This document shows, piece after piece, positions 1 through 11,355 of a stretch of DNA of 64,000 bases. A program made the position numbers and the translations under genes. Origin of the DNA: Austropuccinia psidii (taxonomy: Eukaryota; Basidiomycota; Pucciniomycetes; Pucciniales; Sphaerophragmiaceae). The stretch is from the NCBI GenBank assembly GCA_023105745.1, contig JALGQZ010000003.1, positions 73,506,696 to 73,570,695 on the forward strand. Reading direction: 5' to 3'. The notes below the pieces were generated by a model. The model did not search any database and was not told the origin of the DNA. It saw only the letters and a list, made by a program, of their open reading frames with translations. Each line of letters opens with the position of its first letter. The first letter of the stretch is position 1.

Positions 1-1716
1 AGTTTCACCTAGGGTAGCTCCATAGGGTGAATAAGCTCAAATCAACTCTTTGAGTTGTTAATATGGAAAATACTTCAATACCACATAAAAGATCCATGAA
101 AATTTTTGGTTTTCTCAATTCCACACCAAAATAATGGGAATGTAAGAAATCCCATGTTACATATACACTAAGAATAGTGTTATGCATGCTTTGGGAACTT
201 AAAGGTGTTGTATTCCTATATTCACTTTTAGTACACCCATAGTGGATATCAGTCTTTAAGCCTGAATCTCTATTTTTGATGTGAAAACAGCTAGAGGGGA
301 CAAAAGACATCAAAGAGAGCAAGGGTACCCAACTTCTAAGGCCTCTAAGGAATGAATAGCTCTAAATCTTGGATACATGGCTGATCTTTACCCAATTAGT
401 GAATTAAAACCTTTTGGGAACTTGGTTACCCAGTCAAAATTTCATTATATCATAAGAAAATAGCAAATAAGCTGCTATTTTGATGTGCCAAGGAGGTAAA
501 GAGCAACTTAGACTCCTGTAACAAGGTCAATTATTAATGAATTTCCATGGATAAACCCCAAAAGATTAATTAAAGCCCTTTTTGGACTAGTATCCATTGA
601 TTTACCTCATAGCAACCAGCCATAGACTGCTATTTGCAATTCTATGTAGAAATGAGGTAAAAACTTCAAAAATTCTTTAAAAATACAATTATTAATCAAT
701 CTTTCTGAAAATTTCAGGACCAATTAAGAGCTATATAATTCATATAAAAACCAAAAATAATTATACTTTTATAGGTAAAATTAACAGTTTTACTTACAGT
801 CCATTCTTGATGATTCCATGTGAAATACTGAATCTTTAAAAATTCACAGAAAATACACTCTGTGATGAAATTTCCAATAACTTTGATAACTTTGAGAAAT
901 CAATTATTATTTTGGAATAAAATAATATTTACAATTTTTAATCCTTTTCTCTTAACCATAAATGGGTTGGTAGTCACCTAAAAGCACCAATTAAGTAATT
1001 ACAATAATCTTATGTGACAACAGATGATGTAATCAATAATCCAAAACATTTTATTGTTTTCTTACTCACTTGTTTTTTAGTTTTCCCCATGGAATGCCTC
1101 TGTGAGCTGTTATAGACTTAAAAGAGGCCTCCTCTTGCTGTTTTTTGCAAATCATCACATTATTCCATTGTACCTTTATTACCAACAAGTAAGTATTAGT
1201 TAAAGCTATTTCTCAAGTGTTTTATTCTTTCAGAATCAATCAGAAAGACTTAAAATAATAGAAATCAACTATATATTGTTTTAATCTTGTTATAAATCAA
1301 TTTTGATCTTTTAAATTCACAATTATCCATCAAATTTCTCTACTATTATCTTTCAATAAGTTCTTTGGAGTATTAGTGAGTGTTTTGATTTAATTCTTAA
1401 AGTTTTACTCTAGTAATAGTTTTCTTCAAGGGTTATTCTTATAATTATTCTTATAAAAGATAATTATATATTAAAATGATTTTATTATTTTAATAAAGAA
1501 GATTTAATATTAAATTCTTGTTGTAATTGATTCTTGTAGACAATTACTGCTTACTGTTATAATCACTAGTAGTGTATAACAAGTAAAAGAAATAATTAAT
1601 TAATTAATTAATTAATTGTGGTTATAATAATTTTTATTCTTATATTTCATAAGAACAGTCATAGTACTGTTGATTAATAGTAATATTATCAACAAGTTTC
1701 ATAGACACATCTTACA
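1..1716 (+). mobile_element. LTR-B, partial (left end outside window)
   Basis: LTR of family B, read in element sense on the plus strand. It matches the fuller copy at 40886-42776 along its length (shared landmarks: CACCTAGGGTAGCTCCATAG near the start, AGAGGCCTCCTCTTGCTG near 1123, ATAGACACATCTTACA at the end). It ends at 1716 in CTTACA, the shared 3' end of the A/B/C/F group. It is followed directly by a family A sequence that appears interrupted here, so B probably inserted into A; the other flank lies outside the window and no TSD can be checked. Open frames here are short and look incidental. Confidence 0.8.
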
Positions 1717-2148
1717 TATATTATAAGTAAGTTTTTCTCTAAAACTTCTATAGTTTTTTATATAGAATTTTTCTATAATAATTATATCTGCACAGTATGT
1801 GTCTTAATTTCTTTTTATGAATAATAATCATATTATTTATAATTGGTTAAATATTTATATTTTCCACATGTAATTGTCTCATTAATAACTTTACACTTCT
1901 TATTGTTATAACTTTCAGTGACTATAACAATAATAAAATAATTATAATTTATTATAATTATTAAAAATTTTCTTTATCTTATATTATATAATAATAATTA
2001 AATTTATTTTTTTAATACAATTATTTTTTAAAAATCCCATTTATTTCATGGTTATGATATTTTGTTATATTACAATTTTCTACTGAGGACAGTCATACTA
2101 CTCTTGATATTGTTAGTATTATCAAGAGTTTCATAGAAAAACCTTACA
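1717..2148 (+). mobile_element. LTR-A fragment (U5 end)
   Basis: About 430 bp equal to the reverse complement of the first part of the LTR-A copies at 11356, 13705 and 45854, ending in ACCTTACA at 2148. It retains the U5 hairpin (ACTCTTGATA and TATCAAGAGT read on the minus strand, near 2099-2130). The rest of this LTR is cut off by LTR-B on the left. On the right it runs straight into an LTR-K fragment, so it was itself inserted in LTR-K. Confidence 0.75.
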
Positions 2149-2635
2149 ATATGACCACCACAACTTGACTGAACAGGTGAGAAGAAATGCACAGATTAAT
2201 TAAAATGGATAAATAAGATACTTCAATGAGAAGAGTAAAATAGCTATTAGTCATGAATCCAATATATTAATTAACTGGGGAAAAGTTCCCAGAGCAAGGA
2301 AGATGGGCTGGTATATGTGATAATCCACCAGCCCAGGTCCAAAGAGTAAAGATTTCTGAAAGAGGAATTGATTTGAATTTTACAGGCCTAGTATGAATGT
2401 ACAGGGTCTATAAAGGAGGTGTGGTGAGACTTGGTGATCATGAAGTTTCAGATTAGAGAATCCAAAACTGTATTTGGTGAATCCAGTCTGCACAAGGATT
2501 GACAGACTTTATTGGTGAATCTAAAACTGTATGTTCTTTCAAAACACGGTTTCTAAGGCTGAATGCTCATAAACAGCAAGAATTTGCTGATTTGGTGAGC
2601 TTGACTGGTGTTAAGATTGAATCCCCTTACCCCTG
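2149..2635 (-). mobile_element. LTR-K fragment, reverse orientation
   Basis: Reverse-complement match to the 5' LTR of element K1: the junction block around 2150-2185 (GAACAGGTGAGAAGAAATGC) corresponds to K1 near 16115-16150, and the end near 2615-2635 corresponds to the LTR-K start at 11095. It also has the TATTAATTAACTGGGG block near 2264 that in K/D elements is complementary to the leader. The remaining U5 part is missing on the left, where LTR-A sits. Confidence 0.65.
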
Positions 2636-2992
2636 ATAATAGCTGTAGGATATTTTTATAATTATTATCACACAGCTTTGTATAATAATATATGTATAAA
2701 GAATGTTTATATTATATATAGCTTGGTTCTATTCATCCAAATCAAACATCATTATCTCTGGAAGAGCTTTTATATTATTTTTATTATGATTGTCATTGAC
2801 TTATAATAATAATCAGCATATTATATTACTTTTATGTAGAACTATCATAACTTTTTCTTATTGAAAGTTTTAATAATATCATTTTCTCTTATTAATATTA
2901 ACAATAATTAAATTTAATTTTGTGGTCATAATATTTAATCATATTGTATCCTCTTTTGTTGAAAGTCAGTAGTTTCATAGAAAAACCTTATA
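2636..2992 (+). repeat. Decayed AT-rich repeat ending like a group-A LTR
   Basis: AT-rich, no credible coding frame. It ends near 2965-2988 in TTTCATAGAAAAACCTTATA, which resembles the terminal 20 bases of LTR-A and LTR-F (TTTCATAG...CCTTACA), so it may be a decayed LTR fragment. No matching start, TSD or hairpin was found. Confidence 0.35.
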
Positions 2993-3937
2993 CTCCTTAT
3001 TATCATCATTTATTAAGATTTATAAATTGAATTTATTTTTTTGATTTTCATCAAGTTACTATCAAAAAAAATATTTTTTCAATTTTTCTTTTGAAAGCAT
3101 AATGTTGAAGGTTTAAGACTACTATTTTTGATATCAGTTATATCCAAAAGAATTAAATTTTGATCAACTTTAATATATTGTTTTCAGTTTTAAATTTGAA
3201 AGGAAAAATGATTTTGCAAATTTGCAAGATCTTTTGTTTGAAAATCTTATGATTAATTCAAAATAATTCCTTCTAAGAATTTTATTTGAATTTTGGAGTA
3301 TTTGAAGCACTTCATAATTGTTTTGGCATCATTTTCACCAAAATGAAGTTGGAAAGCTTACAAATTAAATTTTCAATGAGGAAGTATCAAATAGTTAAAA
3401 TTAAAAAAAGGTGAAACAATCCTAGTCTGGGAGTTTATCTAAACCCGTTGAAAATATGTGCCAAGCAACCTCTGTTTTAACCTGATCTACTGATTGATAG
3501 AAATACCAAAAAAAAACAACCTCAAAACTGCATTCCAAGTTGAAATGCATATATGCTTTTGGCATAAAAATGTAGGTGCTTATACTAAGGTTTTTACATT
3601 AAAATATCACATTCAAACAAAGTGATGTTTTTCAACTCTGAAGGTGGCTAATAGTTGGATAGGAGTATTTATTGAGTTTCTCCAAAGCCATCCCCAAGAA
3701 TCACTGAACAAACCCTTAATTGCCTCAATTCAGGTACTTTTCTGCAAACATCAAGAGAAAGATAATAAGACCATAGCTGTCCTTGCTCTTGAGTGCATGA
3801 GAGCTCACCAAAACAGTGTAAAATAATTGGGAACAGTCAAATACAAAATTTAGTGTATTATGAAGAGCCCCATTCCAACTTTAGAAAATTTTCTGAGCTC
3901 CAGGCGTCTTGAAAACAAAAAGAACCATTTCTGTTGA
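2993..3937. other. Unassigned AT-rich intergenic DNA
   Basis: I recognise no gene or repeat. A 60-codon frame on the plus strand at 3644-3826 has no recognisable domain and no supporting context and is probably chance. The right end supplies the target site GTTGA of the solo LTR that follows. Confidence 0.5.
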
Positions 3938-5905
3938 TGTAAGGTTTGACTATGAAACAATAAGTAAAAATTACTAACATTTTACTTATTTTACTATAAA
4001 TGTCCTTATAAATAAAATAAATAAGATTAAAATACTTGTTATAATTATGGCGTAAAAATAATTATATTACTAAATAAATATAATAATATAATTTATATTA
4101 AAAAAAATAATATAATAAATAAATATATTAATATAAGATAATTAATATATTTAAAAGGACTTTATTATTGTTACCAAAAAATAATAAAGGCGTAAAAAAT
4201 GGTTTTTTATTAATAAAAACAATTAATAACAATAATATTACTAATATTCAAGTTATAAATTAATAGAAATACTATTTATATCAATTAAAGAATTATTAAA
4301 GTAATAATAAAGAGAAAATTATTATAATAAGAAGAAATAACCTACTTTTAATACTTAATATAATAATTTTGGATGATTTTATGCCAAAAAATATAAATAC
4401 AGCTTATTTAAATTGTATTTACAATAAAAATTAAGAGAAATTACAATTTATCTTGATTTTACGTGGATTTGAGGTTTTCAGAGAAATTCAAACAAAACAA
4501 TTAAATAATTGAAGTAATCACATCAAGAATGATGATTATAATAAGGCTGATCTTTGTTCTTCAATAATATAAGAGTTTTATATATAAAGAATGAAGAAAT
4601 TACCTTTTTGTTTTAATTATTTAGTGTTTTGTAAGCATCTAAGGGTAAAATAGAGTAAAAAGAGCTCTATTTATAGTAAATACCTCCCTTATAGAGTCCA
4701 GCAGGCTTCTAGTAGACGTTTACTGATGCTTTCTACTAGAATTGATCAATATTTTAAGTTTCAGTGATGATTGCATCATGATCAAACCATCTTACCTCAT
4801 TATTATGCCATTATTTAGAGTTATCACTGTAACTTTAAGTTTGATGATGTCATAGGCTCAGGAGAAGCCTAAACTTTGTGGATTGTATTAGTATTAATCA
4901 TAATCTAATAGTATTAATTAATTTTATCACTTATATGACTGTTAAACTCAAAATAAGATTACAGTGAGTGATCATAAATGATCAAATTTAAGCTTAAACT
5001 TCAATCATTAATAACTTTTAATTTATACATGCTACAGCTATTCTGAGAGGGTATTCTGATAGCTTGAAATGTCCTTATTAAACTGCCAAGAGAATTTTAT
5101 TAAATCATCAAAACTCTATCTTTGATGATTTTTCTTGTAACTCATCTTTTCTGTTGAAATTTAATATTTTAAACTTCAAACCATGATTTCAAGGGGTTAT
5201 ACCTTGAATATTGTAATAAAAATTACATCATTCTTCACGAATGAACTAGTAGAATCTAACTGTCTACTTATTTTTAAGTTTGGACCACTTTTACAACAAA
5301 GTGGTCAACAGCTCTATTGATTTTATTCAATAATCCATTACAAGTTTTAACCTTGTTTATAACTTGTGAAATAAAGCTCAAATAAGTATTTTTACAGTAA
5401 CTATATGGTGCCACTTTTTTTGGTTCATCTCTCTATCTTGTATATTTCAAGAGATATTAGCTAAAAACCATGAATATATGCATTGACCAAAAAAGTGCAC
5501 ATATCCAGCTTAATTCCTTAAGTATTGACTTTAGAGATTAGCTTTATAATTGTTTTGTATGTAGACTTTTATGGAGAATCCAATGGTACAATTTATTTTA
5601 CATGTTGTTTCATTGGTTTCTGAAATAAATGAGGTTTTGTACCTTTTTTAAGGTATTATTACTTATACTTCAGTAATCATTGACTTTTCAGATATGCCAT
5701 AAAAGTGACATATGTGTATTTTACCATGAGAAATCTAATGGTGTAATTTATTCTACATGTTTATTCATTAGATTCTGAGTTAATTTAGATTTTGTACTTA
5801 TTCATGGTATTTTACTAATTTTTGAGATAATTATCATAAGTATACTTATTACAGAAATTTTGTTGTGACCTTTTTGGATATGTGATCATATCTCAAAGGC
5901 TCACA
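3938..5905 (-). mobile_element. Solo LTR, family F (1,968 bp) with perfect TSD
   Basis: On the plus strand it runs from TGTAAGGTTTGACTATGAAAC at 3938 to CTCAAAGGCTCACA ending 5905, the same termini as families A, B and C, so element sense is minus. It is flanked by GTTGA at 3933-3937 and GTTGA at 5906-5910, a perfect 5-bp duplication, which shows a single insertion event. No internal domain is present, so it is a solo LTR. An 11-bp perfect stem (3959-3969 with 3980-3990, loop of 10) sits about 20 bp from the TGTAAGG end. The surroundings are not recognised repeats, so it probably entered host intergenic DNA downstream of the lectin gene. Confidence 0.92.
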
Positions 5906-6292
5906 GTTGACTTCTTGTAGATTCCTCATGCAAATGGCAATACACAACTGAGTTGGTTTTGTTCAACTCAACTTTCACATGAGGTTTTATTTCCTAGGAA
6001 GGAATTTTTCCGCTTGATTTTTCTTGAAAACATAAACTTTTTTACTTTTAGTGGAGGAGAGAAGTGTGAACCTGATTGTTAGAAAAAGCCCCAAAAGTTA
6101 ACAAAAATGCTGAAAACAAAGTCAAAACATGGTTATGCCTTTCACAAAAACAATTTTTCGATTCATGAATATTTTCTAAGAAATGTGGATTTCTATTTGT
6201 ACGTTGCACTTTGATTGAAAGCTGAAAAAAACTAAATTAACAAAAAAATTCCATCAAAGTGAAACATAATTTTATTTCGGATATCGATTACT
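5906..6292. other. Intergenic, 3' flank of the lectin gene
   Basis: Starts with the second copy of the TSD GTTGA (5906-5910). No gene is visible. The last 20 bases or so form the presumed 3' untranslated region of the minus-strand gene, including an AATAAA-type signal at 6271-6276. Confidence 0.6.
6271..6276 (-). other. Candidate polyadenylation signal
   Basis: TTTATT on the plus strand, AATAAA in gene sense, 17 nt beyond the stop codon of the lectin receptor gene (stop at 6293-6295). The position is reasonable for a compact fungal 3' UTR but there is no transcript evidence. Confidence 0.45.
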
Positions 6293-8829
6293 TCAAATCA
6301 TTTTTTTGCTTCTATTTTTAAATCCAAAACCAGAATGAGATCCAATAAACCCAATTGGTGATGAACTTGTTGTGGATGCTGGATTCATGAAACTACCCTC
6401 GTCAGTTGTTGTATCGAACCTTTGATAACCATTTCTTCTTCGTTTCAAACTGTGAAATTCTCCAATTTTGTAACCTAAAATAAAAATCACGAGTGCTCCT
6501 GTCAACCATTTCAAAGATTCTTTTATGACCGATACCATTGATAATGGCTTCTTGTGATCTCCAGTATGAGGTGACTGATCTTTTTGATGAGCCGTGTCGT
6601 GCTGATGCTCTAGCGGTTTGAAACTGTGATCTTCTTCATACTTTTCAAATTCATCTGATTTGGACGATGTCAACATAGTAGATTCTAGTATTAAACTCCT
6701 CAATTCTTCTATCTGTTCAGATAAAAACATTTCGTGTCGATTTGATTGCTCCTCCAAGTCAAATATCTTTTGTATTAATTCAGGTTTCTAGATGTAAATC
6801 ATTTTTGGAGTGCAATCATGTGAATCATTTTTTAGTCCAACCGAATAAATTTCAACTCTCAAAGAAATACATACATCTGAGCCAGAAAGACCAGGGCTGC
6901 TCAGCCTATCAATCTTGTGAATGATTGTATCCAACTTGTGTTCAATGTCCTTTAGCATATGTTCTTCGTCTTCAAAATCTTCATAATCATGATGATCGTT
7001 GCTACTTTGATGTTGATTTGCGTGATGAGAGGGTTTCTTTTGTAAGACATCCAATTTTTCCGACATGTGCTTGATGCTCTCATGCCACGCTCTCTGTGCA
7101 TTTATGCTTTGCAATAGCATCTAATTATTATGAGAAAGAGAGTCTGGTAAGTTGATTGGTATATGCCTAAGATAAAAAAGACAAACTCACGGCATTTGGC
7201 TAATAAAACATTTGTGAAGATTAGATTAAGTTAGAATACTACAAGATATTACAAGAGGTAGAACTTACATCTTGTGAAGTAGTAGTTCCTTCCAGGTGAA
7301 CATCATCAGCGGCAACGTGTTCTTCTTTGTAGTGCTCAACCACTTGATCTTCATCTTTTGCTTTTCCCTTGACCTCTTTGACCTCAATAGCATAAACGTC
7401 AATGTTATCAGCTTCTTCATTTGGACTTGCAAGTGCGGTAAGGCCCATATAATAGCCTCTGGGTAATTTGACGTTTGATGCTTTGAAACATTCTCGATCA
7501 TAGTGTCTCTCTTGACCTGATAGAGTTGTGTGAGGAGAAAGATCGAGTGAAACCTGAGAGGAACAAAGGTGAATTGTTAATAGATTTACAATTATTTTTT
7601 TTGAAAGGGTTTTGTTGCTAACGCTTAAATGATTTGAGATATAAGTGATTTTAAGCCAAATCAATCCAGGTGCGTTTCTTAACGAGACTTGACAATCACC
7701 CAGGGTATGATTCTATATTAATTAAATTGAATAGATTAGTGAAGAGATTTTGAAAAATAGGTAGATGATAGATTTGGGAAACGACAGACAAGATAAGCAG
7801 CTTCTTCATCTTCAGTCAATTCTTTCCTTAATCTATCTTCCAGCCATTTTTGATTACCTTTCCCATCGTCAAAAACTCCACTAATTACCGACCATTCTTC
7901 AGCTCCAATCCCGCCATCTTCGATACCCCAATGTTTGCGATCTGATCTTCTTGTTAAAGGAGTTGAGGGCTGATTGTCAATTACGACGGCAAGTCCGTCA
8001 AAAGAAGTTGGTCCACCAAAGAATGAAACTGAATGGTCTAATGGGTCTGGAAATGGTGGGACTGCTAATGATGGTCTTGGAGCGGCATGATGAGCTGGAT
8101 TGGAAGGCGCAATGATTGGAGTTGGATTGGCAGTCTGGATGAAAAGAATTTGAATGAATTAGTGATGCGAAAAATTTATAATTAAGTTTGGAGAAAAGAT
8201 TGTTCTAACTTTTGAATACCAAAATGCGAGTCCTCTACCACCTTTACCAATCACTTCACCAAATTCATTATAACGATTGGTTGTATTATGATGTCCGTGA
8301 TGTATATTACTTAATCCACCATGGATGCGGAAACCGATTTCTGTTTTGAACAGAAATATATTGAACACTAGATGTGAAAAGTAGGCGAGGAAGTCTATCA
8401 AGCTGACCAATTGACCATTGATCAAATGAAATTGGTTTGTTTGTAAACATTCCACCGTACGCTAGGGGGAATGGTTGGATTAATCTGAGAAAATCGTGTG
8501 CCGTTGGAATCGCATCACTTTGTTTGAACCAAATAAGTGAATAAAAGTTGAAACATTAGATTATTTGCTGAAGCGTGGTATTATTTTAAAAAGGAAAAGT
8601 TTACATACGTTGTACCAGATAAATCCCAATTTGGAATATGTAAGTCTTCAGGTATTGGGCCTCTAAAGGAATAATCGTCTCTGCGTTTTGCATCTGCGTT
8701 TGATTCAACAAATGGGTCGAAGGTCAAAAGAATCAAGGAGGTCAGGAGCAAAAAATTTGTGATTTTCAAATCCGTAATGATTGAGGATAAAAAAGTAGAT
8801 TTTATTGACAACAAGTTCATGATGATCAT
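6293..8829 (-). CDS. L-type lectin ER-Golgi cargo receptor (ERGIC-53/Emp46/47-like), 8 exons
   Basis: Exons by hand: 8609-8829, 8408-8517, 8210-8340, 7790-8134, 7623-7712, 7269-7553, 6875-7120, 6293-6787. All introns (67-148 bp) are GT-AG; the frame stays open for 1,923 nt, 640 residues. Residues 1-47 hold a signal peptide (hydrophobic 26-37). The L-type lectin domain spans about 50-330, with landmarks DDYSFRGP, DAIPTAHDFLRL, GRGLAFWY, LGDCQVSLRN, LKITYISNHLSVSLD and YYMGLTALAS. Heptad-rich segments at about 395-510 suggest a coiled coil. One membrane helix lies near 569-585 and the tail ends in KKMI, a dilysine (KKXX) retrieval signal. This is the order of type I receptors that carry glycoproteins from ER to Golgi. 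Loop residues that bind metal and sugar in ERGIC-53 are not clearly conserved. An ATG three codons in (8820) could also start it. It is the only host gene I see here. Confidence 0.9.
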
Positions 8830-9440
8830 TTTAGAAATAAGTTAGGTTGGGTGGATGTGGACGTTTACAAAAGTTGAAATTTGGATAGTAAAGCTTTGAG
8901 AAACCCAGTTTCGAAACGATTCGCATGTGAGCGAAACTTGTCCCAAATTTTGTTCTTTTTTTTTCCAAGTAGGCACTGTGCTGTACACAGTACTGTTGTA
9001 CAGTCAACCCTGTAACTCTGTAGAACTACAGTACCGGTAATACAATTTTAACGGTGGATTCACCCTCCTGTCATAATCTTGGTTGGAGACACGCGACCAA
9101 CATGGCACCATTTATGTGCTGGAATAAGTTCATGAGGCTTGAAATATGAATATCAGTTGAGCGTCAAGCACCAAATTAGCTGGAGGAATTTTTGAAAATG
9201 GACTATTACCTCGACCCGAGGAGCACTGTCCTGCCATACGAATGAAAAAGCCAGGTTAGTTCCATGTGCCCATCCCACAGATATTTCGGATTTCTCACCA
9301 AAGCTAATACGACGTGGATATGACTTCTGAAGCCATCCTCAAGGGCAATCTGGGGTTTTGAAGGATGTGATACATTGATAAAGGTCGCAAAGTTTCAAAT
9401 TTGCCTCTGGCTGGCAGTGAACAGCGCGTGGAAGCCATAC
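8830..9440. promoter_or_regulatory. 5' flank of the lectin gene, CpG-retaining
   Basis: The sequence upstream of the ATG at 8829 contains many CG dinucleotides, unlike the retroelements. At 8976-9031, about 150-200 bp upstream of the start, three short inverted repeats follow one another: 8976-8990 (5-bp stem), 8992-9004 (5-bp stem), 9018-9031 (6-bp stem), all from CTGTA/TACAG words. Beyond it, at 9200-9247, a 15-codon plus-strand frame (MDYYLDPRSTVLPYE) begins in good context but stops at once; it might be a first exon of a divergent gene or nothing. No TATA box is obvious. Confidence 0.4.
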
Positions 9441-10156
9441 CGCTCACCAACAATTCACCTAGTTTTGGCACAGGATTCGGCAGAGCATGTCAAAGCAAGA
9501 CGAGTTTTTAAGAAATTGGGATTTTTTTGATTTGATTGGAAATTTTTTCCAGAAAAATGTCATGGACGGTTATTTATATCGTTGGTCAATCGGCAGATGG
9601 TCAAGATGGTCAAGATGGTCAAGAGGAATCAAATTGATGATCGACCCATCAAATTGACCGACTTGAATTTCGGTCAACGAACGCAGCCAATCTTAAGTCT
9701 GGCAGAGTAGGTTATTTGCCAGAGCACACTGAATTCGATTGATAAATTCACCATCTAAAGTCCAAAATTTCATGTTTTTCGCGCCAAAATATGCCAAAAT
9801 TCGCATTTCAAGTTATTTTAACTTACAAGAAAGATTAATAGTATTGTTTTTATGAATTCACCAAAGATTAATAACAAGATTTTTAGTATTAAAGACTTTG
9901 AATTTTGATGATTTTATGTCGAAATATGACTATTGAAAAATAAGATATCAAAAAATTACATAAATATGTTTATATTTTGAAAGAACAATTTGACAATAAT
10001 AATACAGAAAAAATGAAATAAAAAATCTTATTTTTTGGTTTTATCCATGCTAAAAGTGATCCAAGACATTTTTTTGCTCTTTTTCAGTAGTAAAAATTCC
10101 AAAACATGCCAAAATCAGTCCAAAAAGGTTTAAAAAAACATGGCCTGGCCCCAAAA
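9441..10156. other. Intergenic, no gene seen
   Basis: CpG-containing up to about 9780, then AT-rich. At 9595-9622 the 9-mer GATGGTCAA is repeated three times. The last bases before 10157 (GGCCTGGCCCCAAAA) resemble the primer-binding region beside family C LTRs (GGGGCCCCAAA at 58988-58997), so the right part may be the remains of a leader belonging to the LTR-G that follows. Confidence 0.4.
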
Positions 10157-11094
10157 TGTAAGAATGACTGTATGAAATAGTCTTAATAATACTATAACTA
10201 TGCAGGTGATATGGAGATACAATTAAGCATGTTATTAAAAGCCTCTTCTGATAAAAATTAGCAATGGTGAGTACTATGGAAAGGCTGGGGTGGAATACTT
10301 ATCAATTGGATTATCATAATAAATACTACAATAATTAAATTTATGATTATAATCAAGTAGCTCTAAGGGTATTACTGTTTTGAGACAGTTATTATGGTTT
10401 TAAGAAAGTCATTACTGTTTTGAGACAGCTATACCACAAAATAATTAATAATTATAGGATGAGGAGGATTTTTAGAAAAATAAAAGGCTCCTTTTATCCC
10501 TTCTTGGGACTAAAGGAACTCCTCTATGCTCTACATATCAACATTGGTGAAGATTCTCACTCCCAAAGAACTAGTTGTGTTTCCAGCCTTGGCATGCGTT
10601 TGGCATGTCATAATCAATCCAAAATATATCTTTGACACTATTATTGGTCATGTTAGACCTGTTTTAGCTCATCTGGACCTTTAATTTAGTCATAAGAGGT
10701 TCATAACGTGGTACCAATCTTGCACACCCAATTCACCATGAGGCAAGTGGATACAACTGACAAAATCTGTTTCCTTTGAAAGGTGACCTGTACCCACCTC
10801 TGTTTAAGCTTGGAACTTAAGTTCAAACTAAGTTAAACACATAATTTCAATGTTTTTTGTATTCCAAATTATTTTAAGTCAATGGAAGATTAGAATCATT
10901 TTATCTATTGTTCATTTCCTATTTCCATGAATTAATTCAATGTTAATTTATTTCTAGCATATTGAAAGCTTTACATAAGTGGAAATCCCCTTTTTCTTTA
11001 CTTTATCACTTGTATCAAAACTGTATTTACTATGACAGCTTAAGCTTACTACTATATTTTAATTCAAGAACTGCTTTCTTTCACTTTAAGACCC
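10157..11094 (-). mobile_element. LTR-G, partial or decayed
   Basis: Begins TGTAAGAATGACTGTATGAAA, a close match to TGTCAGGGTGACTCTATGATA at 62832. Both copies then share further blocks (TGGTGAGTACT near 10265/62960; a purine-rich CTCCTTTTAT block near 10490/63146). The start also resembles the TGTAAGG end of families A/C/F, so element sense is probably minus. No GGCTCACA end is found before the LTR-K start at 11095, so it is truncated or has diverged. No coding sequence recognised. Confidence 0.5.
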
Positions 11095-11355
11095 TGTAAC
11101 AACCACTAGTCAGGGGTATTCAATCTTACACCCACTCAAATACCTCAAATTAACAATCCACTGTGTATATGAGCAATCAGTTCCAGCAATCTTCCTTGCT
11201 GAAACATGCATACAGTCTGGTGAATCAATACAGCCTGTCAATACTTGTACAGGTTGGAATTACCCAAAACAGTTTAGATACACCATCCTGAAACTGAATG
11301 ACCACTCAACACTACCACTCCTCCTGTACAGATCCTGTACAGATTGTACAGGACC

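Noticed and set aside
1601..1616. TTAA tetranucleotide run in LTR-B
   Set aside because: A short simple repeat of (TTAA)n; common in AT-rich DNA and not informative.
3644..3826. 60-codon plus-strand frame
   Set aside because: No domain, no introns or neighbours that support it; consistent with chance in AT-rich DNA.
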